NCBI GenBank assembly: GCA_964020085.1
Contig: OZ026603.1
Coordinates: 10,847,426-10,911,425 of the forward strand
Length of the DNA: 64,000 nt
From: Micromussa lordhowensis
Taxonomy: Eukaryota; Cnidaria; Anthozoa; Scleractinia; Lobophylliidae
Direction: 5' to 3'
Shown here: piece by piece, positions 35,001 to 46,400 of the stretch
Position numbering within the stretch: position 1 is the first letter of the stretch
Layout of the letters: every line of letters begins with the position of its first letter
Notes under the pieces: generated by a model
Told to the model about the DNA's origin: nothing
The model's input: only the letters and a program-made list of their open reading frames with translations
The model's database searches: none
Made by a program: the position numbers and the translations under genes

Positions 35001-36425
35001 ATTGTTTCTTGAACTGTGTATGTGCTTTGTATTATGGATCTTGCCGATCATGAATTTTATAATACCTGAACACCTAAACACCTACGGGGAAAATGTTCAG
35101 TGAAGGTATTCATAGTAACAAAACTCCGGTCAGAATTAATTTGGTTTTTAAATTATCTTAGTTAAAAGTACATGCTGTTATCGAACGGCTTTAATTAGAT
35201 CACGTTCAGCAAGAAGATATTTTTGGGAATGAAATCTTGGTGCCAAGGCCCCGCCGGCTGAAAGGAACAGCTAGCTCTGGGGAAGAGAATGCATTCGCTA
35301 CTTGCACATGACCCATAATCCCTTGCGTTTTTTGGGGGGTAACCAGTAGAAGAAATATATGGTATCATGACAAAAATTAGTTCGGTGAGCTCGCAAAACC
35401 AGCTACTAATGCTTAAAAATGCACCAGAATTTACCAAAATCATGATAGGAGAAATTTGTACTAGTTTATAACTAAATGTAGAGAAATTTTTTTTTTGTCC
35501 ATACATCGTCTGTAAAATTACAAGACGATGTATGGACAAAAAAAAAAATTCTCTACATTTAGTTATAAACTAGTACAAATTTCTCCTATCATGATTTTGG
35601 TAAATTCTGGTGCATTTTTAAGCATTAGTAGCTGGCTTTGCGAGCTCACCGAACTAATTTTTGTCATGATACCATACATTTCTTCTTCTGGTTACCCCCA
35701 AAAACGCAAAGGATTATGGATATGTGCAAGTAGCGAATTAAATATTTCACCAACTTCCGTGTTCGCTCGCAGATATCGATGTAAATATCGACAACATCTA
35801 TGCAAAACGTTTCAATGCGTCTAATACAAAGCAAACAGCATCGAATTGATCAATACTTGAAATTTGTAGTATCACGTTTAAACTCAAGAGAATTGTAGGT
35901 TAGGGTTCTTCAATTAAACCAAGTATGATAAACTAGCGGAACGAATAGTACTAGAGGACGAATTAAAGATTCCCCACAAAACTGAATTTGTGATCAGGTT
36001 CTCAAAGTAAGTCTCATGCACACCGCATGGGGATGCGATCAGACGCATTGTGAAAATACGACTTATTCTATTGGGGGTTCATAGTGTATTTACTAGAACT
36101 TTCGATCAACTTCCCTTCAAACTAAGCGACTGGTTTCTAACGAAATCATTTACACAAAAATATACAGCACAAATACTAGATTCATCAATCTCTACCAACC
36201 TTCTGACTTTTCAAACGTAACAACTGCAGCACCTTCGCTCAACAACCGAACTCTTTCCACTTCTCCTCCACCATTCCTTTTCTTCTGAAAGTGAATAATT
36301 ATCGCTTCTTCCCTTGTTGTAGGCGAGAGGTTTTTAATTATAACACTGTTGGTAGAGATGTCTTGATGAACTGCACTCCATTGCGGCTGCATGTCTCGCC
36401 TGCTGATACTAAATGCGCTTATCAT
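28632..36425 (-). CDS. DTX3L: DTX3L-like RING/DTC E3 ubiquitin ligase with an internal macrodomain (five exons)
   Basis: Model: 36425-36200, 33707-33622, 33077-30212, 29612-29379, 29047-28632. Junction phases 1, 0, 1, 1 all match and the total is 3828 nt (1275 residues plus stop). Domains in order: RRM (about 24-100), KH-like segment (about 105-165), macrodomain (about 460-650), long Ser/Thr/Glu-rich linker, RING (about 1065-1105), Deltex C-terminal domain (about 1145-1275). RING plus DTC defines the Deltex family, whose DTC binds ADP-ribose or NAD; an N-terminal RRM/KH set points to DTX3L. Human DTX3L has no macrodomain and works with PARP9, which has two. Expected role: nuclear/cytosolic ligase in ADP-ribosylation-linked DNA-damage and antiviral signalling. 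The start could instead be the ATG at 36392, and a 5'UTR exon is possible. Head to head with the PARP14-like gene. Confidence 0.88.
29379..29612 (-). CDS. DTX3L: DTX3L-like exon 4: RING finger
   Basis: Acceptor TTTCATCTACAG, donor CAAAG|GTACTT, phase 1 both sides. Encodes FMCALCQDTVDH, CVQHKFCDDC and DCPVC, a complete C3HC4 RING of the kind that recruits E2 enzymes. Joins in frame to the DTC exon. Confidence 0.88.
30212..33077 (-). CDS. DTX3L: DTX3L-like exon 3: KH-like segment, macrodomain, linker
   Basis: Large exon starting VFGKVAGRLDPQNLGVSF (KH-like, acceptor ATATTTTAAG). The macrodomain is seen as ITVLLQKGDITSSDVDVLLS, then PANPSFSHKEGLSKLI, a GVLHAVLPPW strand and SVAIPPLGQDGN. The PAN and the glycine-rich loop lie where NAN and SSGxxG bind ADP-ribose in active family members, but both differ, so binding may be weak. 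A linker of about 400 residues follows. The donor AAAAG|GTAATG at 30212 is strong and the frame closes soon after it. An ATG at 33110 could give a shorter form lacking the RRM. Confidence 0.85.
33622..33707 (-). CDS. DTX3L: DTX3L-like exon 2: second half of RRM
   Basis: 86-nt exon between a strong acceptor (GTCTCTACAG) and donor (CAGCAG|GTAACA). VTDSVLARRHEIEGALVTLE is the helix and last strand completing the exon 1 RRM. Phase 1 in, phase 0 out. Confidence 0.85.
34394..34582. mobile_element. 189-bp fold-back MITE in ligase intron 2
   Basis: Ends AATAGGCCATTTCCGAGTTC and GAACTCGGAAATGACCTATT are inverted repeats. The inner arms remain complementary through GTTTCAAAATGGGTCTAAGT / ACTTAGACTCGTTTTGAAAC. 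Non-coding. Confidence 0.85.
35293..35738. repeat. long near-perfect palindrome, about 220-bp arms
   Basis: The arms 35293-35515 and 35518-35738 are reverse complements with few mismatches and almost no spacer (centre CATCGTCTGTAAAATTACAA). Both strands therefore show the same open frame running outward, an artefact of the palindrome. It lies in intron 2 of the DTX3L-like gene. Either a fold-back element, a recent inverted duplication or an assembly artefact. Confidence 0.9.
36200..36425 (-). CDS. DTX3L: DTX3L-like exon 1: first half of RRM
   Basis: Encodes NSVIIKNLSPTTREEAIIIH and then KKRNGGGEVERV, the RRM-like core with the SGGGE-type loop shared by PARP14, PARP10 and DTX3L. It ends phase 1 at CAGAAG|GTTGGT just after the strand VVTFEKSE. 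Translation beyond the donor meets a stop within two codons, supporting the splice. Confidence 0.85.
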
Positions 36426-36458
36426 GTTTGCATACTCCACATTGTATACAACATACAA

Positions 36459-36468
36459 GAAACTGAAT
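36459..36468 (+). promoter_or_regulatory. ISRE/IRF-like box near the ligase start
   Basis: GAAACTGAAT differs from the IRF core GAAANNGAAA only at the last base. It lies 34 bp upstream of the minus-strand ATG. Confidence 0.4.
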
Positions 36469-36509
36469 TTCTGAATGTATTTTTTTTCCTCTATAAAGGA
36501 AATGTAAAT

Positions 36510-36540
36510 TTCTTAGAATTCCCAGTAATAATTCCCGGAA
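36510..36540. promoter_or_regulatory. pair of GAS (STAT-type) boxes
   Basis: TTCTTAGAA (36510-36518) and TTCCCGGAA (36532-36540) both fit TTCNNNGAA. The second is the near-ideal STAT palindrome. They are spaced about two helical turns apart. Confidence 0.5.
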
Positions 36541-36796
36541 TAACCAATTCCCTAGGGAAGGGTCGGAAGGTGATTAAATGCATCCTTTCTCTGTACTAAA
36601 TGAATGTTCAAACATACATACATCAAAACAACTAAACTGATTATTTTTAAGGTGAGTACGATGGTTGTTTGAATGATCAGCAAAGGTATCCGAGTTCCGA
36701 CGAAGATGATTTTTAATTGAATTTAATTTTCTCAATTTAATCCCGTCTCCCTCCCTGGTGCTTTCTTCAAATTGAAAGGTTGACATCCCCACTGTC

Positions 36797-36806
36797 CGGA
36801 CTTTCC
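36797..36806 (+). promoter_or_regulatory. NF-kB-like box
   Basis: CGGACTTTCC matches the Rel consensus GGGRNTTTCC except for the first base. Suggestive only. Confidence 0.3.
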
Positions 36807-36832
36807 CGGGTGTTCATCGCACACATATTTGC

Positions 36833-36842
36833 TTTCAGTTTC
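36833..36842 (-). promoter_or_regulatory. ISRE/IRF box near the PARP14-like start
   Basis: TTTCAGTTTC reads GAAACTGAAA on the minus strand, an exact GAAANNGAAA IRF core. It is 55 bp upstream of the plus-strand ATG, inside the putative 5'UTR intron. Confidence 0.5.
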
Positions 36843-36896
36843 CAATGGTGCGAAACACGTTTGATTTGGTTATATATTCTCCAACCACTGTAGGAC

Positions 36897-37056
36897 ATGG
36901 ATGGAGGTCGGATCTTGTATGTTCGAGGTATCGGAAGACTATCAAAGCAAGAATTAACAATTTATTTTCAATCACACAAACAATCCGGCGGTGGTGATAT
37001 CAGCTCGATAGACTTCAACGGAGACGAAGCGGTCATCACATTCGATGAGGACGATG
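36897..37056 (+). CDS. PARP14: PARP14-like exon 1: start and first half of RRM1
   Basis: MDGGRILYVRGIGRLSKQEL, then SHKQSGGGDISSIDF and AVITFDEDD, ending phase 1 at GATG|GTACGT. This is the first ATG after the acceptor-like CTGTAG. Confidence 0.85.
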
Positions 37057-40000
37057 GTACGTCTTTGTTTGCATCTGTTCTTAGTTTTCAGTTATTTCGT
37101 TGTCTTTAAAGCAAAAAAAATGAATCTTTTTTACCTTTTAGCGATTTAATGTTAGACTTTTCCTTCACATCCTTTCGATTCTCGATCAGGGACGCGGAGC
37201 TTCCGGTTTCACTTTCAATATTTCTCTTCCCCATGCCGTCGAAGACAAACAATATCTTACAGACTCGTTGTTTGAAAACCGTTAATGTATCAAAAAACGT
37301 GTAGCCAGTGTTGCTTTTAGGAAATCAAAAGCGAGTAAAACCTAAGTTTCCAGGAGAGGACTCAAAGAGATATCGCTGAACGCCATAAAATAGGCGTGCA
37401 TTCTTTTGTGTCTGATAACGAGTATTTGCCATTTAATCACAATTAATGTAATGTTAATTGGCTCTCAACATAAACAACAACTTTCCAGCACTGTTCCGTC
37501 TGTCACCGGTACTGTCCGTATCCGTATTTCAGTCCCAGATCAGAGCTGTGTAGTTTAAAATATGCTGACCGTTACACGAATCGCAGATGTTGCGTGACAA
37601 ACGATGAGTTATGCAATAGCAATCGTACTTAGCAATCGTACTTTGCAATCGTATTTAGCAATAGTCTTGGCTCACCTATCAATTTCAAAACAAGTTTCGT
37701 AGTAAGAAAGCTATGAAAAATAACTTTTTATAAAATAGTTGAGCCACTATGCGCACTCTCATTGGTCGATAAGTGTATTTAGATGAGAGTATAGACCCTT
37801 TGCATAAATGGCTCCTAAATTTGAATAACAATACTTTATACATCCTTAGCCTCGTGCTCGTGTTTTCAGACAAAGGATTTTTCACATGAATGTGAGGCTA
37901 AGGATGTATAAGTATTGTTATTCAAATTTAGGCGCCATTTATGCAAAGGGTCTATGTAAACACGGTTGTGACGTTTTAGATTTGCCCATGTTTTTGAGAA
38001 TTATTTTATAAAAGCAATAGAGCATTTTTTCTGCATTTACATAGCCTCATCTAAACACTTGGAGTGTTGGGAGAATTTGAGTTGTCTCGAATTCTCCCAA
38101 CCCTCCTTGTGTTTAGATGAGGTTATGCAAACACGGAAAAAGTGCTCTATCGGCTTAAAATTGGTGCAAAAGTCAAGAATCATGTATACAAATGTGTATT
38201 ACAGTGCTGCAATATTATGAACAAATATCAGAAGGGATTGTACAATATTTTGTATGTCCCAGTCTGCCTCCTTTTCCTCTTTTTTCTTTGTTGCTTCTTG
38301 AAGTGTTCTTAAAATTCTTCCTCTGTGTTCAAAGTCCACATCTTTCAGTATTTCATGGTTGAAAATATTGTATCTTACATGAAAACACTTATGGCAATTT
38401 CACTAGTGGCGCAGCTGTATGACCTGATTACTGCATCTGTGCTCACATGACTGCTTTCAACATATGACTTGGCATTCAATATTGGCTAGAGCTCAATTAA
38501 ACAGTCAATTAACATGATCTAGATATTGAGATTACAGTCTTTAGGGACAGCCCAATTTTTTAAGGGGTGAGGGGTGTGCATGGGGATTGGGCAATTTTCT
38601 GATGCATGAATCTTTTTCTCACCGTTAGGTTGTGAATAATTCTTTTTCAGTTGGCAAAAGCTTGTGCAAGAATTTTTCTTTACATCAAAATATGAATGTA
38701 GGACCTGGTTCCCCTTGCACATTTTTTGCAGCAGTTTTCAATTTGCTGTGCAGAAATTTGTTTGAGAATTAAATTACCCACCACTCTGCCCCCCTGCAAA
38801 AAAAAGTAATGCTCCTTTAATACTTATGACCTGTGTCTGAAATAAAGATATTCAGTGGTCTCAGTAACTCAACATAAGACAGGCTTGTAAGAATTATTAA
38901 TTGTTTTCTGGGGTATTCCAGTAGTCATTTTGGTAGCCCAATCACTAACTTCTATAAATAGCCTTATCTACCCAAAAAAATAACATTTCCTTTTGCTGCC
39001 ATGAAAAACTTTCCCATTGCTGATTCATTCTTCCATACTTCCCTGCTTCTGTCCACCTATCTGTACATTTGTACTGAATTTGTGTGGTTGCTCTGACAGT
39101 TGCTGAAAATGTTGGAAGTAGAGTGCATACTATCAATGGAAGGCAAGTTGAGGTGTCATGTCATCCATCCATTAGGGAGACCCAGTTCCAGAAGACATCA
39201 GAAGATCAGGTGAGACTTGGTCATTTCATGATCAATAGCCCATTGCAGAAACGTGAGAGGACTGGGACGAGTTTCTTATATTGATTAGATTGAAAATCTA
39301 AACATTTCAACTGAGATGTTACTGAATGAAAAGCTACCCAGCCAAGTTTGAGAGTTTTCAGTGGAAAATTGTTCAAATGGGAGCATCTCAAAAGTTGCAA
39401 AATTCCATACAAATCCTTATAATTTTGTGGCTTGTCTACCCAATCCATACAAACTCTCTATTTTAGGTCATATTTGAAGAGCTACCATTTTGCCCTTTTC
39501 CTTCTCTAAATACTTCTATTCTTGGTAAATATTCTCGGATTTAGTTGATCTTTCATTAGAATATCTTAGTTTTTCAAACAAATGGAAAACAGTCACACTC
39601 TTTCCCAGACCTCTCACGTTTCTGCAATTGCCTATGTCAGGCAAGTATTCACCTCTGTCAGCAGACTGTTAAAAATATTGATAGGTTTTGAAATAAAATC
39701 CCTCATTTTGGCTAATATTTATGTCTCTGATATTATACAATTCTGCTTAAAGATCAAACCAAACTTTAAGGGTTTTTTGATGAAACTGCACTATTTTTAG
39801 CTGTCAAATTATCTTTAAGGTGACTCAAAAGAGTTAACAGCACTTAGATTTTGATGGGTTATTATAACCACTCTTCATCACTTGATGCAACTATCATGGT
39901 ATTCTTTTTCTTTTTTTATGTGGATCCCAAGACTAAAGTTATCATCCATGGGCTTTCCCAAAATACAACAAAAGACGCTTTGCAAAACTACTTTGAAAAC

Positions 40001-43000
40001 ACAAGGCGATCAGGTGGTGGTGACGTGGAAGAAGTCATCATCGAAGGTGATTGGGCACACATCAAGTTTGAATCAGCTGAAGGTACAGTGTGTGCTGCGT
40101 TAGCCTGTGCAGCAGACATTTATTTTTCATTTTCCAAGCATGCTGATTGAGTAAAGACTATAAAACCAAAACCCATTAAAATCTTGTGAATATTTTGATT
40201 GGGAAAGTCACAAGTTTTTCATTCAGTTTTAACAAGTTTTTCATGGAGTTACTTCACGGTTTTCATGGGGAAAATCCCATGAAATAAGCAATCAAATTCC
40301 CATGATAGTCCTGTTAAAAATTTCAAATTAGGGGCCCATGAAATTTCCAGTCTGGAATAAAAAACATTAACAATTCCATGAAAATGCCATTAAACTTGAT
40401 GGCTCGAGTGTAATTTAATGGGAGTTTCATGGTATTGGAAAAAAAACATGAAAATTATCGCCAGATTTTTATGATGTTAGGTAATACTTCAGGGGACTTT
40501 AATGGTTTGCAAAATTCATGTTTCTGTTCATTATTTATAATTATAAATGTGTGCAATGGTTTATTCATCTTATTACACTTCAGGGTTCCTTTTTCAAACA
40601 GAGAGATATTAATGAGTGCAATGAACATATTTCTTAATGGTCATTCTTATGGAGTTATTATGCTATCAGTTTCAAATATTTCAGACTTTTCTTGTGTTGT
40701 GAAATGTATTGGTGTCTATTTTATGGCACATTACATTTTATTTTAGTTCATATTTCTTACTTTTCATGGCCATGAACACAAATTTAGGTCTGGCCAGTGT
40801 CTGATGTCCATTTCAATTTCATGGGCCGTGGAATTTAGTGGTATATGTTTCATGACCCATTCAATTTAATTTTTATTTATTCATGAATTTTCATGGCCAT
40901 GAAAACAGATTTCAGTGATCCAGTAATTTCAGTTCTGGATCAGTGATGACTTTTCATGTCCATGAAAAAGATTTTCATGAGCCATGAAAGAATTTTCATG
41001 AAAAATTTACGGATTTCAGTGAGGCCATGAAAATAGGAAACTGCAATATTCATAGCCTCTGAAAAAAGATTCATGGGTTGTCTTTCATGAGTATTTAATG
41101 ATATTTTTATGAAACTACATTTGATAATGAAGAGAACGAGCAAACAAGCGCACCTGGGGTGACCAAAATATGGGACAATGTTTGGGGGGGGGGGGGGAGA
41201 AGAGCGAAAAAAGGAAGAGAAGGGCACCCCTGCTCCTTTCTTTCCCCTTCATGTGCATTTTTTGTTTTAATATTCAGAATAAGGAAAACAGTGTGCTTGT
41301 GTTACGTTTTGTTTAGCCAGCTAGTGACCTGTATTTAATTTAAGGCTTAGTGTTGGTGCAAACATGGTCATTTGCAAAGATCCGACAGGAAAATAAATCA
41401 TATTAACCTGTTAATCTTTCCAGGGCTCGAAATTTAAAAAAATTCCCAGTCGCCTTTTGGCGACTATCAATAAAAAACTGGTCGCCAAGTGCAAAAATTC
41501 AGTCGCCAAATAGTACAAAAGCAGAAAGTCAGTAGAGGCTCAGTTTTAGCATTGTTGTTCGGCTTCTAGTAAATTTGTGCCTGAGCTTGTCGAAATAATC
41601 GATCTTGTAAGACTTAAAACGTGGAAACAAAAGAAAAAACTCTGGAAGACATCTACATGACAATCTTACCTAAAGCAGGAAGTGAACAAAGTGAAAACAA
41701 CACTTAACCTCCATTGCATGCAAGAAAGCGTATGATGCAACAAATTTGTTTGCGTCTTCTTCCTCTCCTGACTGCAAAAGATTTTCCAGATTTTTCAGCG
41801 CTCCAAGAAACATGTCTGCGATGAAAAATTCAACGCTGAAAGGAAAGCACGTGTTTATGCAATGCGCCCACGGTATGGCTGTCGGATGAAACCGCTGAAA
41901 ACATGGCGGCCGCTAAATGTTTACTATCGTCCGTGGAGGATTCTTTGCTTCATTTTTAACTAAATTGTTTTCCTAGTAGGCTGGAAACATTAACAAGATA
42001 AGGGGTAAGGTTCGTTCTAGTTTAATAACCACACTTGAACATTAATTACTTAAAAAAATTTATTCCGTGAACACAAGACTCAAATCAAGTCGCCAACTGG
42101 CGACTCGCCTTAAAATTCTGGTCGCCAACACTCAATTTTCACTCGCATTGGCGACCAGCTGGTCGCAATTTCGAGCCCTGCTTTCTGATAATGTTAATTT
42201 GAATAAGTGCATTCCTTGTGCAGGCCTGTTGGAGCCTCCCGAATTGAATGTATATATCTTATAAGTGCTCCATTTCGATATAAGTGCGTGCGCTTTTTGT
42301 ACTTGTCATTTGCTCCCATCGTTCAAAGTTAATTTCCGGTGAAGCAAGCTGAGGTCAATCTTTGAGTTGAAAACGATATTTTTGATAGTTTATTAGAGTT
42401 CATTCAAATCTATGAGTTTGTAGTCAATCGGGTACCTCTTAGACATTGAAGTATCAATCAGTCAATCAAATAATCAATCAATCAATCGATCGATCAATCG
42501 ATCAGTTGATTGATTTTAAGTCAGTCAGAGTCATTCAGGCGGTCAGCCAGCCAGACGGTAAGTTAGTCAGGCAGCCAGTCTGTCAATAAGTAAATCAGTC
42601 AATCAGTAAGTCAACTAATTAAAAAGCTCTTGTCTTCATATAACTGCAGAGCTAAATCAAATGTCACAGTAAATTAGAACTTTATCGATTTTCATACCTT
42701 CTCTAGTTGCAAAACGTGTGGTTGAGCGTGACAAGCATACTTTGAACGAGGCCACCCTTGATGTCAGCTTTGACATGCGTGGCAGAAGGGACGAGAACAG
42801 CAAAACCATTGAAGTGGCTGGCCTTCCAGCAAGCGCGACAAAGGACTCAATTTTGAATTACTTTGAAAACAAGCGGCGTTCCGGAGGTGGAGAAGTTGAA
42901 ACTGTCGATTTGAGACTTGAAGCTGGGGTGGCTTTTGTGACATTTAAAGATATTGGTGGTAAGTTGAATTCATTTGGATTCATTATAGACAATAATTAAC

Positions 43001-43454
43001 AGTGTAGAGTAAAACAAAACACACGTGGTACAAAAATAGGGCGTTGCTTCTGTTTCCATGATGATAAGTGATCGATCATAGTATGTATTACTAATGAACA
43101 CAAAATATGTGAAGCTTTACCGCAGAATTATCGTTGGCTGTAAAAGTTATGTACGACATGTTATTTGATGACCAATGAAAGTGAAGAATGATCATCGCAG
43201 TATATTTTCAACTTCAACTTCAACGTTGAAGCCCTGATATTTTTTCAGGCTTTTTCTTTCCAGTTGCTTAAATTGGAAAATATACTGCGATGATCATTCT
43301 TCACTTTCATCTACAACCGCAGTTCGTATATGAATTATTTCGTATATACATGGCATCATTTCATTCCTCACGGGAAGATATGAACTCAATAAATTGACCT
43401 CGCACCCAATGCGTGGCTAACATCGCTCAGTTGGTAGAGCATCGCGCCGGTATC

Positions 43455-43488
<34 letters not shown>

Positions 43489-46400
43489 TGTTTTTTTCAG
43501 GCGTCTTCTTCTCCATTGCTTAAATTGGAAAATATACTGCCATGATCATTCTTCACTTTCATCTACAACCGCAGTTCATATATGAATTATTTCGTATATA
43601 CATTACATCATTGATGACCAATATTGTTTTGATACTTGCAGTCATAAATATTGTGTTACAAATAGACAAGCATGTTCTTGATGGAGCTACCCTGAAAGTC
43701 ACAGCAAGTAACAACACGCGTGGCTTACCAGACAAGGAGGAAGCACAAGAATCACGAGTCATAGAAGTGCATGGACTTGCTGCGACTACAACCAAAGACT
43801 CTATTTGTATGTTCTTTGAGAACACGAGACGATCTGGAGGAGGAGAAGTAGAGCACGTCGATTATACTCCTGAGCAGGGAAGGGCTGTCCTGACTTTTGT
43901 AAAAGCTGAAAGTAAGTGAACTTGCTATTAAAGGGATAGTTTCACGGATCGGCGTTGTCCAAACGTTTCCATTGTTTATAGACCAATCCATTGTTAGGTG
44001 CGTGTAGGTAGCTCATACGTCCGGTCCAGAACAAAACTGTCGGGCCAAATAATAAATGCGGACAATGCTAGACTCGACATTTTCTGTGTAAATCCGTTGA
44101 TACCTCATATGAAATCCAGGGTGCATGGGCATCCGCGGTCATTCTGCTAGCCTTAGCGTAGCCGCATGGCTAAACAAAGGGTATCACTCTGCTTTAAAGT
44201 TACAGTCTGTCTGTCACGCTTTTGTGCTAACTTTGCTCAAATTACGAAGATAATGGATAACAAGCAAAATCCCATGGCAACAACCTTTAATAACGTGGTG
44301 TCTTTGTTTTGTCTGGTCCCTAATCTGAAGGTGCAGTTGGAGTTGTCAACAAAGGAGCACTTGTCCTTGATAACGCAGAACTGAAAATAACCATCAGGAA
44401 ACCTGTAAAGGAGCTTCCTATTGACACTAAAAGGCTTGTTGTCAAAGGTCTGAGTGATAAAACTACACGTGATGGACTTCAATCTTACATGGAGGTTGTC
44501 AGTGGAGAAGAAGTGTTGGCCATTGAATTTGGACAGCAAGGAAGTGCAGCAGTGACCTTTAATGAAACATACGGTAAGTTTAATTAGATTTACCTAAGTG
44601 ACAAAACCATAAAAAACAATAAGGGTTGTTTGTTTGTTTTATTAGACTCCTTCGTCTTCATTTGTATGCCATCTAGGAATAGGTTAATGCTAAGTATGCG
44701 ACTGCAACAAGGAGTCGAAGGACACAATAGCGTCAAGGTTGCTCTAAGGGTATGCAGGAACAATTCCAGCTTCTCAAGGGCTCTTAATATTCCAGTGCAT
44801 CCATTTAACTATTCAATAGTTAAATCTAGTAGATTATGAGCTCGAGATTTCTATCACGCGATAGTTGACGAGGGCACCCAGAGTCAACTATCACGCATAA
44901 ACAGTAGAACCCCGGTAACTCGAACTCTGAAGGGAAGCGAAAAACTGTTCGAGTTAGCGGGGTTTCAAGTTACCAGGGTCGATTAAAATATTCAATTTTC
45001 CAGCTTAATAATTAATAGTTTATTGATTTTCAGCATTTCAGTATACAATACAGTGCAAATTTAACTTATTTCACGAGAAATTAATACATTTTGTAACAGC
45101 TGTAAGGATTATGCATTGTTACAGTACGACAGTGCAATACTGTGAATGTAACTCAGTTTATTTAATACACTCAATTTATGTTCCTTTTTGCGCCGGGTCG
45201 TTCTATTATCCGTAAAGTTCTTATTGCTTAGGCACAAAAAAATGAATGCTCCAAATCGCATCTTATTTGAAGGGACATGCCTGACATCAGTATTGAAACA
45301 ATACTTGGGAATACAATTTCACTCCAGGTCCGCTACTAGCAGTTCACTAAACATGAATGAGCTGAATGCGATTATTACGATTATTGTCTCGGACGATAAT
45401 TCCCCACCGTTTTCTGTTGACTATAGCAAAACTCACCGTGTCTTAATATGTATTTAAAGATACCATTTTCATTCCATGCTCTGCTTTGTTTTCTTTCGCA
45501 GCGAGCTAGGTAGCATTCCACTCGCTCCATGCTCTCCACCCAAACAGTTCCGCTAATTTGAATATACAGTCGAACCCCTATTAAGCCACCAACTATTTAT
45601 TAAAGGGCCACTCCTATTAGGCAGCCAGTAATCAAAGTCCCGATGAGGACTTTTCTATTGTCTTTACCTCTATTAAGCGGCCAGCCTCCTTTAACTTGCC
45701 GTTTAATAGGAATTGAACTGTAAGTTATTGATCACTTAACAACATAATTGTTATTTTTTGTATCATTTGCGAGCGTTAAGTAATTTTGGAGCTGAGGAAC
45801 TACAATTCTTTCGGCAGACTACCAAACCATAACACAGAAGGTTGCCAAGAGACAACTGGACGAAAGACAGCTATCAATCGAACAAGTTCCTGTTTGCAAT
45901 TGTGTGCAAGTGACAGGTCTAAACAGGGAAAACACCACTGAGGATGCAGTTCTTTACTACTTTGAAAACCCAAAGCACGGGGGCGGTGATGTCATCAACG
46001 TAGAAGTGAACGTAAAGGAAGGATGGGCACTGGTCCACTTCGAGGACCCAGAAGGTATTAAAATATCCTATCTTCGTAGGAGCTAAGATTATTGAGTTAA
46101 ACCACGGACACACAAAAACACACGCACATACACCCAGAGAAGGCCGTGGAAAAGAAACCGGAAGAAATTATTTCCTTTTAATTTGTGAGTACATTTAACC
46201 TAAATTTACCCGATGTGGGTAAAATAATTAGAAAGCTGTTGTTTATTTTACAATCTAACCCTGAATAAAAGAACTTTTCCCTCGAGGCTCTGTCATACCA
46301 TTTTTTCGTCGATCAAAAAATCTTAAAGACTTGCTAGCACCATCTCGTTCAAAATCGCCGAAGATGGACAAATCATAACAATGGATGTTTTAAATGCGAT

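Larger units (their letters stand above)
36426..36896. promoter_or_regulatory. shared bidirectional promoter region of the DTX3L-like and PARP14-like genes
   Basis: 471 bp separate the two start codons. It holds an ISRE-like box near each ATG, two GAS-type STAT boxes, a kB-like box, TATAAA at 36492-36497 and, on the plus strand, a strong donor (AAG|GTGAGT, 36651/36652) paired with an acceptor directly before the PARP14-like ATG (CTGTAG at 36893). A 5'UTR exon ending at 36651 is therefore likely for the plus gene. In human the PARP9/DTX3L pair shares an interferon-gamma-responsive bidirectional promoter. Function here is inferred. Confidence 0.7.

Noticed and set aside
35195..35824. Two similar divergent frames as a duplicated gene pair
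   Set aside because: Both are the same sequence read outward from a palindrome; no domain or coding signature.
43412..43490. Functional tRNA-Thr gene
   Set aside because: A and B boxes and the GGT loop are present, but the acceptor stem is mismatched and the SINE tail follows directly.
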